Assembly (NCBI RefSeq): GCF_964186625.1
Contig: NZ_OZ075110.1
Span: 62,001 to 126,000, forward strand
Direction of reading: 5' to 3'
DNA from: Asticcacaulis sp. MM231
GTDB lineage: Bacteria > Pseudomonadota > Alphaproteobacteria > Caulobacterales > Caulobacteraceae
DNA: 64,000 nt
Positions 1 through 10,524 of the stretch are shown here, piece after piece. The notes below the pieces were generated by a model. The model was given only the letters and a program-made list of their open reading frames with translations, made no database searches and was not told the DNA's origin. The translations under genes and the position numbers were made by a program. The first letter of the stretch is position 1; each line of letters begins with the position of its first letter.

Positions 1-2796
1 AAGTAGATGCAATAGGCTCGGGGGCCGTTCTTCCGCGTCAACAGGTTGCGGCCGGCTTCCAGCAGGAAGGACAGGTAGGTCCGCTCCGAGCAACCATACA
101 TGTAGATGTCGCGATGAACGCCGTCGAGGCATTCGTCCGCGGCCTTGATCATCTCCTTTTTGCGCAGTAGATGTGCATGCGCGATCCGGAAACCGAGCGC
201 GTCATGCTGCGCGCCGGCGGACGTGCTCTCGAAAAGGTTCTTGACGCACAGTTGCATCGCCCGTTCGGTGTTCTGCTGCATCACATGCTCCTCGTCCACA
301 ATGCTGGTCAAGGCGGCGATGAGTATGTGGGCCATGTCGCGTCTTAGGGGTCGCTGGTCGTATTTCGTAAACTCGTAGTCGTAGAGACCAACGGTCTCGA
401 GCTGACGCGCCTGCAGGTAATAGATTTGCGCCGTCCGGCTGACGACGCGTTTGCGCAACTCGATGACCTTGCAATTCCTTTCGTCAGGCCTTTCGGGACC
501 GACCTCCTGATCGATAAGCGCACTCGCCGAATTCTATGACATGCCCGGCTTCGATAAGCGCGGGCGCGCTTCCCTTGACGGTCAGAGCGAGGGCGATGTT
601 CAGCATGGCGTCCGCCTCCGCGAGACGACCCCTGGCGCGAACGATCGAATGCGCTTTCACGAACGCGGACTTTGCGGCGTCCAACTCTCCAAGGTCCAAC
701 TTCGCAAAGCCTACGTCGTCGTAATAGGGAGCGTGCTTCGACTCCGGAAACGCCCAGTGCGGCGTCATCAGGCCGTCGTGGCTGCCCATGAGCTGGAGCA
801 GTTCCGCCGTCAGGTGATAGGCGCCGTGCCGGTTGGAAAGCGCGCGAGACCCTGAACTGCCCGCCGTATTGCCGTTCAACTCGGCCTGGAACAGTTTTTC
901 GTAGCAGATGCTCAGCACCTCATGGGGGTTTGGCTGAACAGGCTCCCCATTCCGGCGCGTGTAGATGTCGGTCGGAAAGTCCCCGAGGACCTTGGGGGCT
1001 TCGCCTTCAAACCCTTTGGCATCCTCGACCGAGCGCACGAGATGCCGGATGCACTCCGACAGGAAGTACATGCGCGATCGCCCCCAGTGAGCTTCGTATG
1101 GGAATTCGTGGTTGAGCATGACCTTCTGATGCCGCAGGTTATGGAGCCTGCGGGCAACGATGTAATGGGTCATGCCCCGGTCGCATCTCTTGGGATAGGT
1201 TCGCGCCTCCTCCTTCCAGTGGTCCTGAATAATGGCGCGGAAGCCCAACGGTGCCGTGTACATTATCGGTTCCTTGCCCGACTCCGGATTGGGGTGCACC
1301 TGGACGACATCGCCTAGATCCTCCTTGAGAATCCGCTTGGCTCGCGGAAAGTCGAAATAGGTCGTGACCCGGCAGAATTCCTTGATGGCGGGAACAGTCA
1401 GCCAGTACATGGCTGTGCTGATCCACCTGAGGACTCGAATGTCGGCCTGGTTCATGCCGAGCGTTTTCGACTTCAGATAAAGGGCCACCTCGTCGACGTA
1501 GCGCTGTACCTGCCGCGGAATGCCGCCATCCAGCGTTCCGACCAGCTTCATAAAGCCGCCGGTCGGATCGAAGTAGGCATAGTTGTCGCGGTTCGAAGCG
1601 AACAAGGCGCGCAGGCGGATATCTATTGGTCGCTTCTCACGGTTGTTCTTCAGATTCAGCTGCAGACGCGCACGCTTGGTCCTGAACCCGTTGTGGTCGT
1701 ACAAGTGGCCGTGCCAGCGCTTCGCCTGAAAGAGGTCGAATTGCTCCATGAAGAAATCGAAGCGCTCCGGTCTTGGCACCGACAGCAGGTGATTGAGGTT
1801 CGTCAGCTTATGGCAATGCGCCACGTCGAAAAGGACTGTTTGCCCCCTGACATCGGTCGAACCGATGAACAGGATCAGCGGATGATCGGTCCTTGCCGAC
1901 AGATTGTTGCGCTGGATAAGGGTGATAAGACGCCTCAGGGAAAGGTTCGCCTCGACGACCTCGTCCTGAAAATGCTCGTAGTCGTTCACCACGAGAAGGG
2001 TTTTCGATTCCTCGAGCTTGCCGATCAGGGCGCGTAACGACTCATCGTCGCGGCCTTCGACGCCGAAGGCCCTCCTGACCTCCGACAACTCGGCTTCATA
2101 CGGCTTATTGAGATTCGACGGTGAAATGGCGATGACGCGCTGGAACTTCGATGGATCGAGATCGGGAAGGATCTCTCTCGAAATGAAGTTGGCGCCGCAA
2201 AAACGGGGGGCGGGCCAGTAGATCAAGGGAAGCCGGCAAGCATCGATTTCGGCGGCCAGCCTCTGAATGAGCAGATCCTCCGTCGCGGAATTGGTGGCGA
2301 GCCACCCTTCCTGAACGCCATCGCGCTCGATGGCCACCACCTTGGGAGTCGTCACCTGCTTCGCGGGCCGGTCTTCCGTCGGCCAGACCCGGCGGAGAAG
2401 TTCGGTGAGTTCCGGCAGGCTCTCGACATTGAAAAGGCCGGGTGCCTTGAACAGCTTTGCAACCGCCTCCTGGCCCTTTTTAGTCTGAAGAGCGCTCCAT
2501 AGCGGCTCGCAGGGCTTGCCGGGTTCATTCAAACTTCGCGTGACAACGTAGGGTTTTAGGTCTATATCGAGCGCCACCCGAAGCGCCCCGGCCGTTATGT
2601 TGGCTCTACGCCAGATATCGTCCAAATCCGATTTTATATAGGCGAGGATACGCGTCGGCAGCAGTGTCTGGTTCAAGTTTCTCAAGCCCCCGAAAGCCTT
2701 AGTGCAAGAACGTGAATTCTCCTGATACGTGAGGGAATTACGGTTAATTTGCAAGTAGGAAATACTCAGACCACGTACTTTTTGCAGGCGCGACAC
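1..2796 (-). pseudogene. STAND-like NTPase/TPR-type protein, frameshifted and cut by the window edge
   Basis: The main frame (484-2796) starts at GTG 2796 and gives 770 aa. The first ~40 residues look weakly protein-like, so TTG 2676, which has a G-rich stretch upstream, is an alternative start. Around residues 190-276 the layout is that of a P-loop NTPase: a hydrophobic strand (LPLIYW), a loop where Walker A should be (APRFCGAN, no GK[S/T]), and a Walker B-like strand (TLLVVNDYE). The middle resembles winged-helix/helical STAND arms and the C-terminus is helical and TPR-like (GFAKLDLGELDAAKSAFVKA). At about position 515-525 the frame is lost. Removing one base joins it to a frame that stays open to position 1 with good protein character (ELRKRVVSRTAQIYYLQARQ), so the gene runs out of the window. 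Function unknown; a signalling or defence ATPase-like scaffold is an inference. Confidence 0.55.
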
Positions 2797-3034
2797 CCTT
2801 GACTGGAAAGGGATTTGCTCCAGCGACCTTTCCCAGCAAACCTAAAAGATTGTCGGCTTGACTGACCTCCGGCCAGAGGTTTCAGTTATCGCCATCCGCC
2901 GAATTCCACATGCGAACTCGGCGGTTGCGGGGCGCCAGGAGCGCGCTCCGGTGTGCAACTGGCTAAGACGTGCAACGGGTTCGGATTCGCGGCTTCATTG
3001 TTCAACTCTTAGTCGATATGAGCAGGAGTCTGCG

Positions 3035-3913
3035 ATGGCAGAGCAAGTTTCACGGGTTGGTGCGGCGCGTCCCGTCAAAAAAGGCGCCCATGCGGATACG
3101 GACTCCTACGGAAGCCTCTCCCCGGACGGCGACCGAAGTGTCTGGTTCAATGAGGATATTGAAGGGCCACATTTCCAGTGGCTGCCCCCCTGGGCAAAGC
3201 TGGCGGTCGGAAAATTCCACGACCGTATCCGGGACAGGAATTTCCCCTGCTTCTTCGCGCCAGCGGCGGACCGCCAAGGCACGATCGTCTATTCCTTCCT
3301 GAAAGGCACGAATACGGCGGCCGACATCGAGGCTCTCCTGGCGCAGATCGGCGACTATCTCCATGGCCTGAGGAGCCTTCCGGCTCAAAAGGCGGACATG
3401 ACCGTCCTCGTCGCCTTCGTCATGCCGCCGGCGCGTCGCCAGACACTCGGCCAGTACGCGCGTCAGTCCTTCGATCTTCTGAGCGAACTCCATGCGCTCG
3501 ATCCGGTGGATTGGCCGCTCCACATTCCGAAGGACCAGAACGATCCCAAATGGTCCTTCGCCCTGTTCGGCGAGGCGCTGTTTATCAATATCAGCACGCC
3601 CGCGAACGTAGTTCGCCGTTCCCGGAATCTGGGTGAGGGTCTCGTCCTGATCATTTCCCCGCGCGAGGTGTTCGATCGCATCGCGCCGGCAGGGGAGGCG
3701 GGCGACCGTGTCCGTGGAAACATCCGCCGCCGGTCCGCCGGCTACGACGGTCTCGAGACCGCGCCGTGGACGACGAACTACGGCATGGGTGGCCCTGGCG
3801 GCGAGCGTAAGCAGTACCTCCTGCCCGACGACAACGAGAACTCCATCGACCTCACGATCACGTACCGCGATTCCAAGCCTGGCCCGGGCAAGTGCCCGTT
3901 CGGTCATGGCTGA
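3035..3913 (+). CDS. YqcI/YcgG family protein, probable haem-dependent N-oxygenase (GntA/BelK-like)
   Basis: 292 aa from ATG 3035, with an AGGAG Shine-Dalgarno about 8 bases upstream; the frame stays open further upstream but only with a TTG and unconvincing sequence. Family marks are FPCFF near residue 70 (the family's F-P-C segment, followed by GTIVYSFL) and a C-terminal KCPFGHG tail, the usual CPF ending of YqcI/YcgG proteins. Characterised members (GntA of guanitoxin, BelK and HrmI) are haem enzymes that N-hydroxylate or N-oxidise guanidine or amine groups of amino-acid derivatives. No signal peptide, so it should be cytosolic. It opens a three-gene plus-strand cassette with a PhyH dioxygenase and a GNAT, which fits a small biosynthetic pathway. 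Family assignment is fairly sure; substrate and reaction are inferred. Confidence 0.72.
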   Translation: MAEQVSRVGAARPVKKGAHADTDSYGSLSPDGDRSVWFNEDIEGPHFQWLPPWAKLAVGKFHDRIRDRNFPCFFAPAADRQGTIVYSFLKGTNTAADIEALLAQIGDYLHGLRSLPAQKADMTVLVAFVMPPARRQTLGQYARQSFDLLSELHALDPVDWPLHIPKDQNDPKWSFALFGEALFINISTPANVVRRSRNLGEGLVLIISPREVFDRIAPAGEAGDRVRGNIRRRSAGYDGLETAPWTTNYGMGGPGGERKQYLLPDDNENSIDLTITYRDSKPGPGKCPFGHG

Positions 3914-4020
3914 TACCACCCAAGGCCCCGGCAGTGCATCGGTTTTCCGGAGCGCCGCCGAGGCCCACGCTCTTTCGAACAATCGCGGTCATTCCGCATC
4001 CTCTCATCAGGAGTAACGCC

Positions 4021-4776
4021 ATGCTTACCTCCGCACAACACGCCAAGTTCCGCAAGGACGGCTATCTCTTCCTCCCCGGGCTTCTGCCGGCCGCTCTGAT
4101 CAACGACCTAAGGCGCGAGTCCGAATCCCTCCTCGGCGCCGGTCCGAAGCGCCAGGCCTGGAACGAACGCGCATGCTTCCGGCGCAAGCCGTTTCGCGAC
4201 CTGCTGACCGACGAGACCCTGATCTCGATCGTCCGCGACCTCGTCGGGGACGACCTCCAGCTTCTCGCCCTCGACCTGAGGATCGTCGGCCCGGGCGTTG
4301 GCCGTGTCGACTGGCATCGCGACACCAGTTTCGTGTGCGATCGCACCCTGGCGGTCAACTGCGCCATCTACCTGCAGGACACCAGCGAACGGCTCGGGCC
4401 CCTGCAGATCGTTCCCGAAAGTCACCGCAGCGAGGCCGAGCCATCGGCGCCGGACGAGACGCTCGCGGGCGGCGTAACGCTCCCCGGACCGGCGGGCTCC
4501 GTGGTCATCCACGACGCGGCGACTTGGCATACCGCCAGCCCGAACCGCACCGGCGACCGTTGCTGGATGGCCTTTCCCTTCTTCGGCAAATTCTGGATCA
4601 AGCGGATGGACCACTACTTCACTCAGCCCCTGCCAGCGGCGCTCACCCAAAGCCACGATCCCGTCATCCGCCAACTGGTCGGTGTCGAGCTCCAGCCCGG
4701 CGTCCGCAGCTTCCTGGGCGACAGCGCCGAATACAATCTGCGCGGCGAAGTCGGCATCGACTTCGAAGCCGCGTGA
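4021..4776 (+). CDS. Phytanoyl-CoA dioxygenase (PhyH) family Fe(II)/2-oxoglutarate oxygenase
   Basis: 251 aa from ATG 4021 with an AGGAG ribosome site 7 bases upstream. The iron triad is visible: H99-R-D101 in VDWHRDTSF, and distal H170 in ATWHTASPN with R180 ten residues on for 2-oxoglutarate binding. The N-terminal KDGYLFLPGLL is the usual PhyH opening. No signal peptide. It lies 107 bp after the YqcI/YcgG gene and 13 bp before a GNAT gene, so the three are probably one transcript. PhyH enzymes outside lipid metabolism commonly hydroxylate amino acids or small natural products; with an N-oxygenase neighbour, C-hydroxylation of the same amino-acid-derived scaffold is the likeliest role, by inference. 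Confidence 0.85.
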   Translation: MLTSAQHAKFRKDGYLFLPGLLPAALINDLRRESESLLGAGPKRQAWNERACFRRKPFRDLLTDETLISIVRDLVGDDLQLLALDLRIVGPGVGRVDWHRDTSFVCDRTLAVNCAIYLQDTSERLGPLQIVPESHRSEAEPSAPDETLAGGVTLPGPAGSVVIHDAATWHTASPNRTGDRCWMAFPFFGKFWIKRMDHYFTQPLPAALTQSHDPVIRQLVGVELQPGVRSFLGDSAEYNLRGEVGIDFEAA

Positions 4777-4789
4777 AGGAGAGATCACC

Positions 4790-5314
4790 ATGGAAATCAT
4801 GAGAGCCCAACGCCGCCACGCCGCTCGCGTTTTCGAACTGCTTGGAGAGTTCGCCAGGGCCGAGAATCAGCCCGTCCCGGACCCGACGCTGTATTTCAAG
4901 TTTCTCGATGACGGCTGGGGAGCCACGCCGCGGTTCGAGGCCTGGCTGGTGGTCATCGACGGGATTGAGGTCGCCCTCGCCCTTGCCTTCAATATCTACT
5001 CCTCCTTCCAGGCGAAGCAGGTTCTGTACCTCGAGGATCTGTTCGTAGTGAACTCCCGTCGCCGGCAGGGCATAGCCAGCGCCCTGGTGCAGCACCTTGC
5101 CAACAGCGCCATCGAGCGCGGCTACGCCCGCCTCGACTGGAGTTGCAAGGGTGATAATCCGGCCGCAAGCAGCCTCTACCGGAAGGTATGCGACCGGGAG
5201 CAGCCCAAGACCTCCTACAGTATCGTCACCAAACGGGAGCGAAATCCTACCGGCGACGCGGAAAAGCTTCTTCGCTGGCAGTCGATCTGCCGTAACCTGG
5301 TCAGCCAGGCCTGA
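4790..5314 (+). CDS. GNAT family N-acetyltransferase, SSAT-like
   Basis: 174 aa; ATG 4790 follows AAGGAGAG, which begins at the stop codon of the preceding PhyH gene, so translation is probably coupled. The acetyl-CoA loop is RRRQGIA (about residues 90-96), preceded by VLYLEDLFV, a segment typical of diamine/spermidine-type acetyltransferases (SSAT). The C-terminal DWSCKGDNPAASSLYRK is also family-like. It likely acetylates a primary amine with acetyl-CoA in the cytosol. In this cassette it could perform a tailoring step or protect the host from a reactive amine product; the sequence cannot separate these. Confidence 0.8.
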   Translation: MEIMRAQRRHAARVFELLGEFARAENQPVPDPTLYFKFLDDGWGATPRFEAWLVVIDGIEVALALAFNIYSSFQAKQVLYLEDLFVVNSRRRQGIASALVQHLANSAIERGYARLDWSCKGDNPAASSLYRKVCDREQPKTSYSIVTKRERNPTGDAEKLLRWQSICRNLVSQA

Positions 5315-5340
5315 GGCAGGACGGACCGTCACCTTTATGT

Positions 5341-5362
5341 GGCCGGAGCCATGGCTCCGGCC
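5341..5362. repeat. 22-bp perfect palindrome after the three-gene cassette
   Basis: A perfect inverted repeat centred on CCATGG (arms GGCCGGAGCC and GGCTCCGGCC), starting 27 bp after the stop of the GNAT gene and 110 bp before the convergent PIN-like gene ends. It would fold into a very stable GC-rich hairpin. There is no T-run on either side, so a classic intrinsic terminator is not shown; a transcription boundary or protein site is possible. Confidence 0.5.
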
Positions 5363-5472
5363 CATATGAGGAAAATCGACATGAACGCCAGCGATCTTCG
5401 CAGGACCACCATCGCCTTCGCCCCCTCCCGAACGAAGTCTATTGGCCGGTCGATCGCGCAGCCGCCTGCTGT

Positions 5473-8089
5473 TCAGATGCTATAGTCGCCGGACCGTTCC
5501 GATAGCGGTTCCGCCCCATCGTCGTCATCTGGCCGCGGAATCTTACTCAAAGTGCTACGGTAGGATTGGTAGACCTGATGCAGAGCCTTGAAAATCCCTG
5601 TGTCCAGCCGAAGGAATGATTTGTCGGGAGGTACGAAGTGCATGCCCTTTCCGTGTACCCCCTCAATGCAGAAGTAGAGCTCGATCTCCAGTTTCAGCAG
5701 ATCAGGCGTGGGAACGACCTCCCGTTCGCAGAAATAGACTCTCAGTCGCTCGAGGATGGGACGCGCTCGCTCGCTGGCAGGGTAGTTTCGAATGCCGAGC
5801 GGGATGGGCAATAACTCGTCCAACCCGCAAGCCGCGGCGAAATTGATGCCGATCTGGATTTCGAGTTGATTGTAGAAGTTCCGCCTTTGGGCCACGAACG
5901 CCTTGACCTCCCTTTCCGTGGGCAGGTTGTCTAGGCAATCCGACAATAGAGCGACAGCCGTACGTATGTGGGCGGCGGCTTCGAGATGCAGACGTCTTTC
6001 CTCCGGAGGAGTGGGCAGCGCCACGAAATCCTGGCGAATGCTCGTGATCAGGGTGGCCGCGTAGAAAAGGTTCAGTGCGGCCAACTCGGACTTTCCGCGC
6101 AGGAGCCTAAGCTGGTGGCAGCCGTCCTTAAGGCGCCCCTGATGATAACGAATGCAGCCATTCAGAATTTCCTCGGCTCTTCGGAAATGTGCAGCCGCCA
6201 GGCTTTGGGTCTCCGTACGGGGAGAGGGGCTTATGGAGCCGATGTAGAATCTTTTTGATAGAGCGCAAAGGAAGAACGCCTCCGCCTGTTCATCGCTGCC
6301 CACGCGTGTCGCACCGCCAGGCAAGGCCTTCATCCACATCAGGCAAAGGTCGGCATATTCATCGGCCTCGCCCCATTTGGAGGAAACGAGCGCCAGCCAG
6401 GCGGCGAAGTAGAAGACGGTACTCGGCTGTTCGCCCAAAATCTCCCAATGAGAAGGCGTCAGTCGCTCCTTGCCGGCTTCCATGACGTCGTCCAGAATAC
6501 CGCCCAATTGGCTTTGGCGGAAGAACGCTATCGGCACGCGGATATGACCCGGATCCGGGGATTTCCAGTCGCGAATGAATTGTTTGGCAAGCGGCACGGA
6601 ATATCGCTCGCTTCCGGCAATCGCGCCGTCGATTTTCTTCTGGATATATTTCTTGACGGCCTGCTCGTAGGATGCCGGATCGTGATTGATCTCCGGCAGT
6701 TCCTGTTCGAGGCGGTAAAGCCGGGCGCGAACGTAATCGTCCGCCAGTCCGAGTGTCAGGCGCTCGATAAAGCGAAGGCCGTCCATCACTTCGTTCAGTG
6801 CCGGCAATGAATGCGGGCCACCTTCCTCTCTGATTTGGTCGGCCAGCAACTTGAGGTCGGGCTCCTGGCTGAGTTTTTTGCTTTCACCGAGGCGCAAGGG
6901 CATCGAAAGCCGGGTTTCCATGCGCCCCTTGGCTAGGTTCTCCGAAAAATAACGGCTTCGCGTGAAAACCAACGGGGACACGATCGTATTCACCGTCTGA
7001 CGAATCTCCTGGAAGATCATGCGCACGTCGCCGCCGAGGGCATTGTCCGAATCAGCCATATTGATCATCGGCGTGTATTGGACGATGCGCCTCAGCGCGA
7101 ACGGCAGGTTCTTTTTAAATATTGCAGATGAGGTGTACCAGCGCCGATAGGTATCGAACACGAGGTCGTCGGCGGTTATGAAGAGGACTGTTTCTCCCAT
7201 ATTGTCGGATTCATAAGCAGCGTGGAGTACGTGCGCGAGAGTACAGGCATCGGCTTCAAGCGCTTCTTCGGATCTCGGCTTTGTATAATTCTTTCGCTTT
7301 TCTTCCTTCTTGAGTTCCGCGAACCAGAACTCCTTGTCTTTCTTGAGGACGGAGCGCGGAATGTCGTATTTCTTGCCCAACAGACGGATATGATTGCTGA
7401 TATTCGTCTCCATCAGCCGATTGAGCTGATCGACATTCTCTCGGAACCGGTCCTTGTCCAAGGCTTTCAGCAGCACACGGTTTGCGACGATGCTGGCGAT
7501 TTCCTCGGTCTGAAATTTTCCCTGTTCGTTGTATTCCCTATGGTCGGCCTCGAGTAGCGCATGCGTCGCCGCGAGCGCCTTGACGCCGGCGACCGTCGGA
7601 TTTTCGAGCACGGCCTTGGCCTTCTGAATAAGCGTGAACTGTTCCCTCACCATGGATTCATTGGAGTGGAGGCCGGTCCAGATGTCCCTCGTGATGCTAG
7701 TCAGCCGTCGGGCGTATTCGTGAAAATGCCATTCTGACATGTAGATGTAGCCATCGCCGCGGGCGCGAAAGCGGTTCGAGAACAGGAACTCGGTCGTTAG
7801 GCGAGCGGTTTGCCGCGGGATTGCCTTCAGCTCCCTCGAGTTCCAATTGGCTCAGCGAGAGCCAGTCGGTGGAGTGCAGGCTTGCCTGGGGGGCACGTTC
7901 GTCGTGTGGATCGATGAAGAGCTCGAAAATATTTGCATCGAAGACGATGACAGGCTCGGAATGATACTGGAAGTCGTGCTTTGCCTGAAGGCTGTCGACC
8001 ATGTTCCGGTCGATGTCGAGACTTAGGTCGACCAGTTTCAGTTCGTAGCGAAGTATGCGCTCGACGTCCTTTTTCGAAAGATCGCTCAT
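5473..8089 (-). pseudogene. PIN-like domain protein with long helical C-terminal region, frameshifted
   Basis: ATG 8089 overlaps the upstream gene's stop by 4 bp (ATGA). The N-terminal part has PVIVFDANIFELF (D51), the first strand and acidic residue of a PIN-like fold. After about position 7840 the frame shifts by one base: removing one base links WLSLSQLE to SRELKAIPRQTARL and on to the 755-aa frame (ATG 7740). That frame carries a second PIN-like strand, TVLFITADDLVFDTYRRW, then roughly 500 residues of alpha-helical sequence without a domain I recognise. The intact product would be about 870 aa. PIN-like proteins are usually metal-dependent RNases, so an RNA-cleaving effector in the surrounding cluster is plausible but inferred. 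Confidence 0.55.
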
Positions 8090-8784
8090 GAAACCGGTTC
8101 CCATGGTCCGGCCGGAAGCCCGACCAGGTCGGCCAGTTTTTCACGGGAACCCTCTTCCATGAACGCGCCGGAACGAAACATATGCCGGAGAAAATCATCC
8201 GTCTTCTGCTCTTCGGGGATCTCCTTGACTGTCTGAGGCTTGACTATCAAGAGGCCTGCTTCCTTGGCAAAGGCATGTAGCGGTATGAAAATAACGGACC
8301 GCCCCCTGCCGGTGAGCGCTATCCCAACGGCCTCGGTCACATCGCTTGTCTCATCGCGGTTCACCCGTGTGACCAGATGCCCGCGAACGCGATTCCTGAG
8401 CTCGCTTCCCTCTGGCAGCGTGTCCAGCTCGATTTCACCTACGTCGCGGACGAGGAGGGAAATGGCGCCGACCTTTAAGCGTATTGCCCCCTTCAAGGCG
8501 CGAATTTGACCAGACAAGCTCTCGGCTCCGCCGTTCACGATCTTCACGCCGGCGCCCAGCAACCTCAGATGGGATTTCGATTTCAAGGTATGAACCGGGA
8601 CGTCGTCGGCATGGTCGCAGATTTCGAGCAGATCGCGCGAATCGACGCCGTTGGATGCGCCGGCGGGGGGGACCCAGTCGGGCTTCGAGGTGACCAGGAC
8701 CACGGCCTTGCAGCAGCCGATTGCATCGACCGCCTTCACGACGGCGGCCCCGGACGCTCGGACACTAGGCGTCATATTCATCAA
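8086..8784 (-). CDS. Hypothetical protein of the FAD/PIN-like cluster
   Basis: 232 aa, not recognised. ATG 8784 overlaps the end of the upstream FAD gene by 20 bp; its stop overlaps the downstream PIN-like gene's ATG by 4 bp, so the three are almost certainly co-translated. The sequence is soluble and alternates short hydrophobic strands (KAVVLVTS, RSVIFIPLHAFA) with a central segment GAESLSGQIRALKGAI and an acidic C-terminal helix (REKLADLVGL). No signal peptide and no catalytic motif that I can name. Confidence 0.65.
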   Translation of the reverse strand: MMNMTPSVRASGAAVVKAVDAIGCCKAVVLVTSKPDWVPPAGASNGVDSRDLLEICDHADDVPVHTLKSKSHLRLLGAGVKIVNGGAESLSGQIRALKGAIRLKVGAISLLVRDVGEIELDTLPEGSELRNRVRGHLVTRVNRDETSDVTEAVGIALTGRGRSVIFIPLHAFAKEAGLLIVKPQTVKEIPEEQKTDDFLRHMFRSGAFMEEGSREKLADLVGLPAGPWEPVS

Positions 8785-10436
8785 GGCCTCCTTCGGAAGC
8801 TCGTACGAAGATACCGCCGAAAAGCGACGCTATCTTGTTCACGCCGTATCGGCCGTCTCCCAGACTTGCCACGCACTGCTCGCAGACCTCACGGTCTGGC
8901 CAGGCTAGAGTGTAGGTATATTCCTCGTTGTCGGCGTCGATGACATAACGATCATCGATCTCCTCGAACATGGCTCGCACATAAGGTAATCGTCTGCCGA
9001 GATCCTTCGGTTCCGGGTCGTCCTGGCACAGAAGCCTTGGCTTATTCACCTCAAGTCGATCCGCCAGCATGATCTGGCGAAGCCTTAGGCTTTGCTGTTC
9101 GCGCACGTCGATGATGTTGGATCGTTCGGGTTCGGATCCGTGGCGTGGAACCAGGACGTTGTTCGAGTTGCTGACCACTCTTGCAAATTCCGAGTCGATC
9201 CAACTCGACAACTCGTCGGAATTGTAGCGGCCCTTTCGATACTCCAGCCGATTTTCCAGAAGCGCGTGGGCAACGAGGAGCTTGTGGATCGGCGCCGAGT
9301 TCGGACCAAACGGCGCGTCGAGGGGCGACACGAGGAACGCCCGTCCATTCAGCTTGATCTTGTTGAGCGACTTGGTCAGCAATTCGTTGACATGGGCGTA
9401 GATCGGATCGTTGTCGTCCTCGGGGGGCAAACGGAGCTTTTTGGCCTGTTCGACATAAACCATCTGCAGGTGGCGAGCGACGGCGCTGTCGGAATAGGCT
9501 GCGGCCGCATTCTCAGGGTCGCGCGCGACGATGGAGCGGGCCCACATCAATGCCTGCTGCTCGGCCTTCCGGATTTCCTCGGCTATCTTGGTCTTGAACA
9601 ATGCTTCGGCGACGACAACCGTCAGCCAGCCATTCAGAAAGTCACCGTGCACCAGACGCAGCGCCTCGATCAGGCCGCCGTCTCCGCATCCTGTGATGTA
9701 GAACTTGAGCTTTCCGTCCTTGCTCTTGAGCGCTTCCTCCCGCTTCTCGATGAGCGTATCCGGATGCCAGTACGATACCGAAGTCCTTCTCGGCCTCGGC
9801 ATTCTCGATGCCGTAGCCGGTCGCGACGATGACCAGGTCGAAGCTTAAGTCGGACTGCCAGTCGGGTGTTCCTTCGCAGCGCAGCCGTCCGTTCTTCGCG
9901 GAAAAGTTTTTCGTATAGTCGGTTATGGGGGCGTTCAGTGTAACCTTCAAAGGCTCGTGGGGCGGATTGTCATCCTCGCAATGAAAGGGTTCGAACGACT
10001 CCTCCCATTCATCCTTGATGTTCTGGATGATCTTGCTGCATGTCCCGGCGCACCAGTCGAATACGGGCAGGTTGGTGGAGTGGTGGGGTTGCTCCTGTGG
10101 CCATAGCGCGATCGACGGGTGAATCAGCCTGTGATCGGCATTGCTTTGTCTGCCCAGGATCTCCTTTCCGCCTTCGAACACGTGAACCTTGGCGCCGTAG
10201 TGCCGCAATGCCGCCGCCGCCATCAAACCGGCCAGTCCCGCCCCGACGACGGCGACCTTCAGGCTGGCAGCGTTGTGAAGCTTGCCGAAGAGGTTTAGGC
10301 CCGTAATGAGGTCTAGAGCCCTGTACTGCTGCGAAGCAAAGCTTACGCGCTGCGCGTAGGTCCCCACGAAGAAGCAATCGAGCTTCGTATGCAAGAACGC
10401 AGCTTCGAGCACCTGATGATGGTATTCAGTGTCCAC
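8765..10436 (-). pseudogene. FAD/NAD(P)-binding oxidoreductase, frameshifted
   Basis: Starts at GTG 10436 behind GAAGGGG. A Rossmann fold follows at residues 60-90: VAVVGAGLAG with an acidic residue after the second strand (VHVFEGG), the FAD-binding pattern. Later comes VIVATGYG, the ATG motif of NAD(P)/FAD oxidoreductases. At 9778-9779 one extra base breaks the frame: removing it joins NAEAEKDF to VSYWHPDTL, and the second frame (to 8765) continues with ITGCGDGGLIEALR, a second glycine-rich nucleotide loop. The intact enzyme would be about 556 aa. It is the second gene of the minus-strand cluster, 88 bp after the multi-TM gene. Substrate unknown. Confidence 0.6.
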
Positions 10437-10524
10437 GCCGGCCCCTTCGTCATGAATATGTCATGCTAGGCATAGTTTTGCTGAAATTTCAACCACTGCG
10501 ACAGCATGGTCAGGATCATGTGTC

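Noticed and set aside
3050..3982. 310-aa minus-strand reading frame across the YqcI/YcgG gene
   Set aside because: Antisense shadow of a well-supported gene: composition is arginine/valine-rich from GC-rich codons and no family motif is visible.
9642..9770. Separate C-terminal end of the FAD gene in the first frame
   Set aside because: After position 9778 that frame turns arginine/glycine-rich without structure, while the other frame continues with a proper nucleotide-binding loop.
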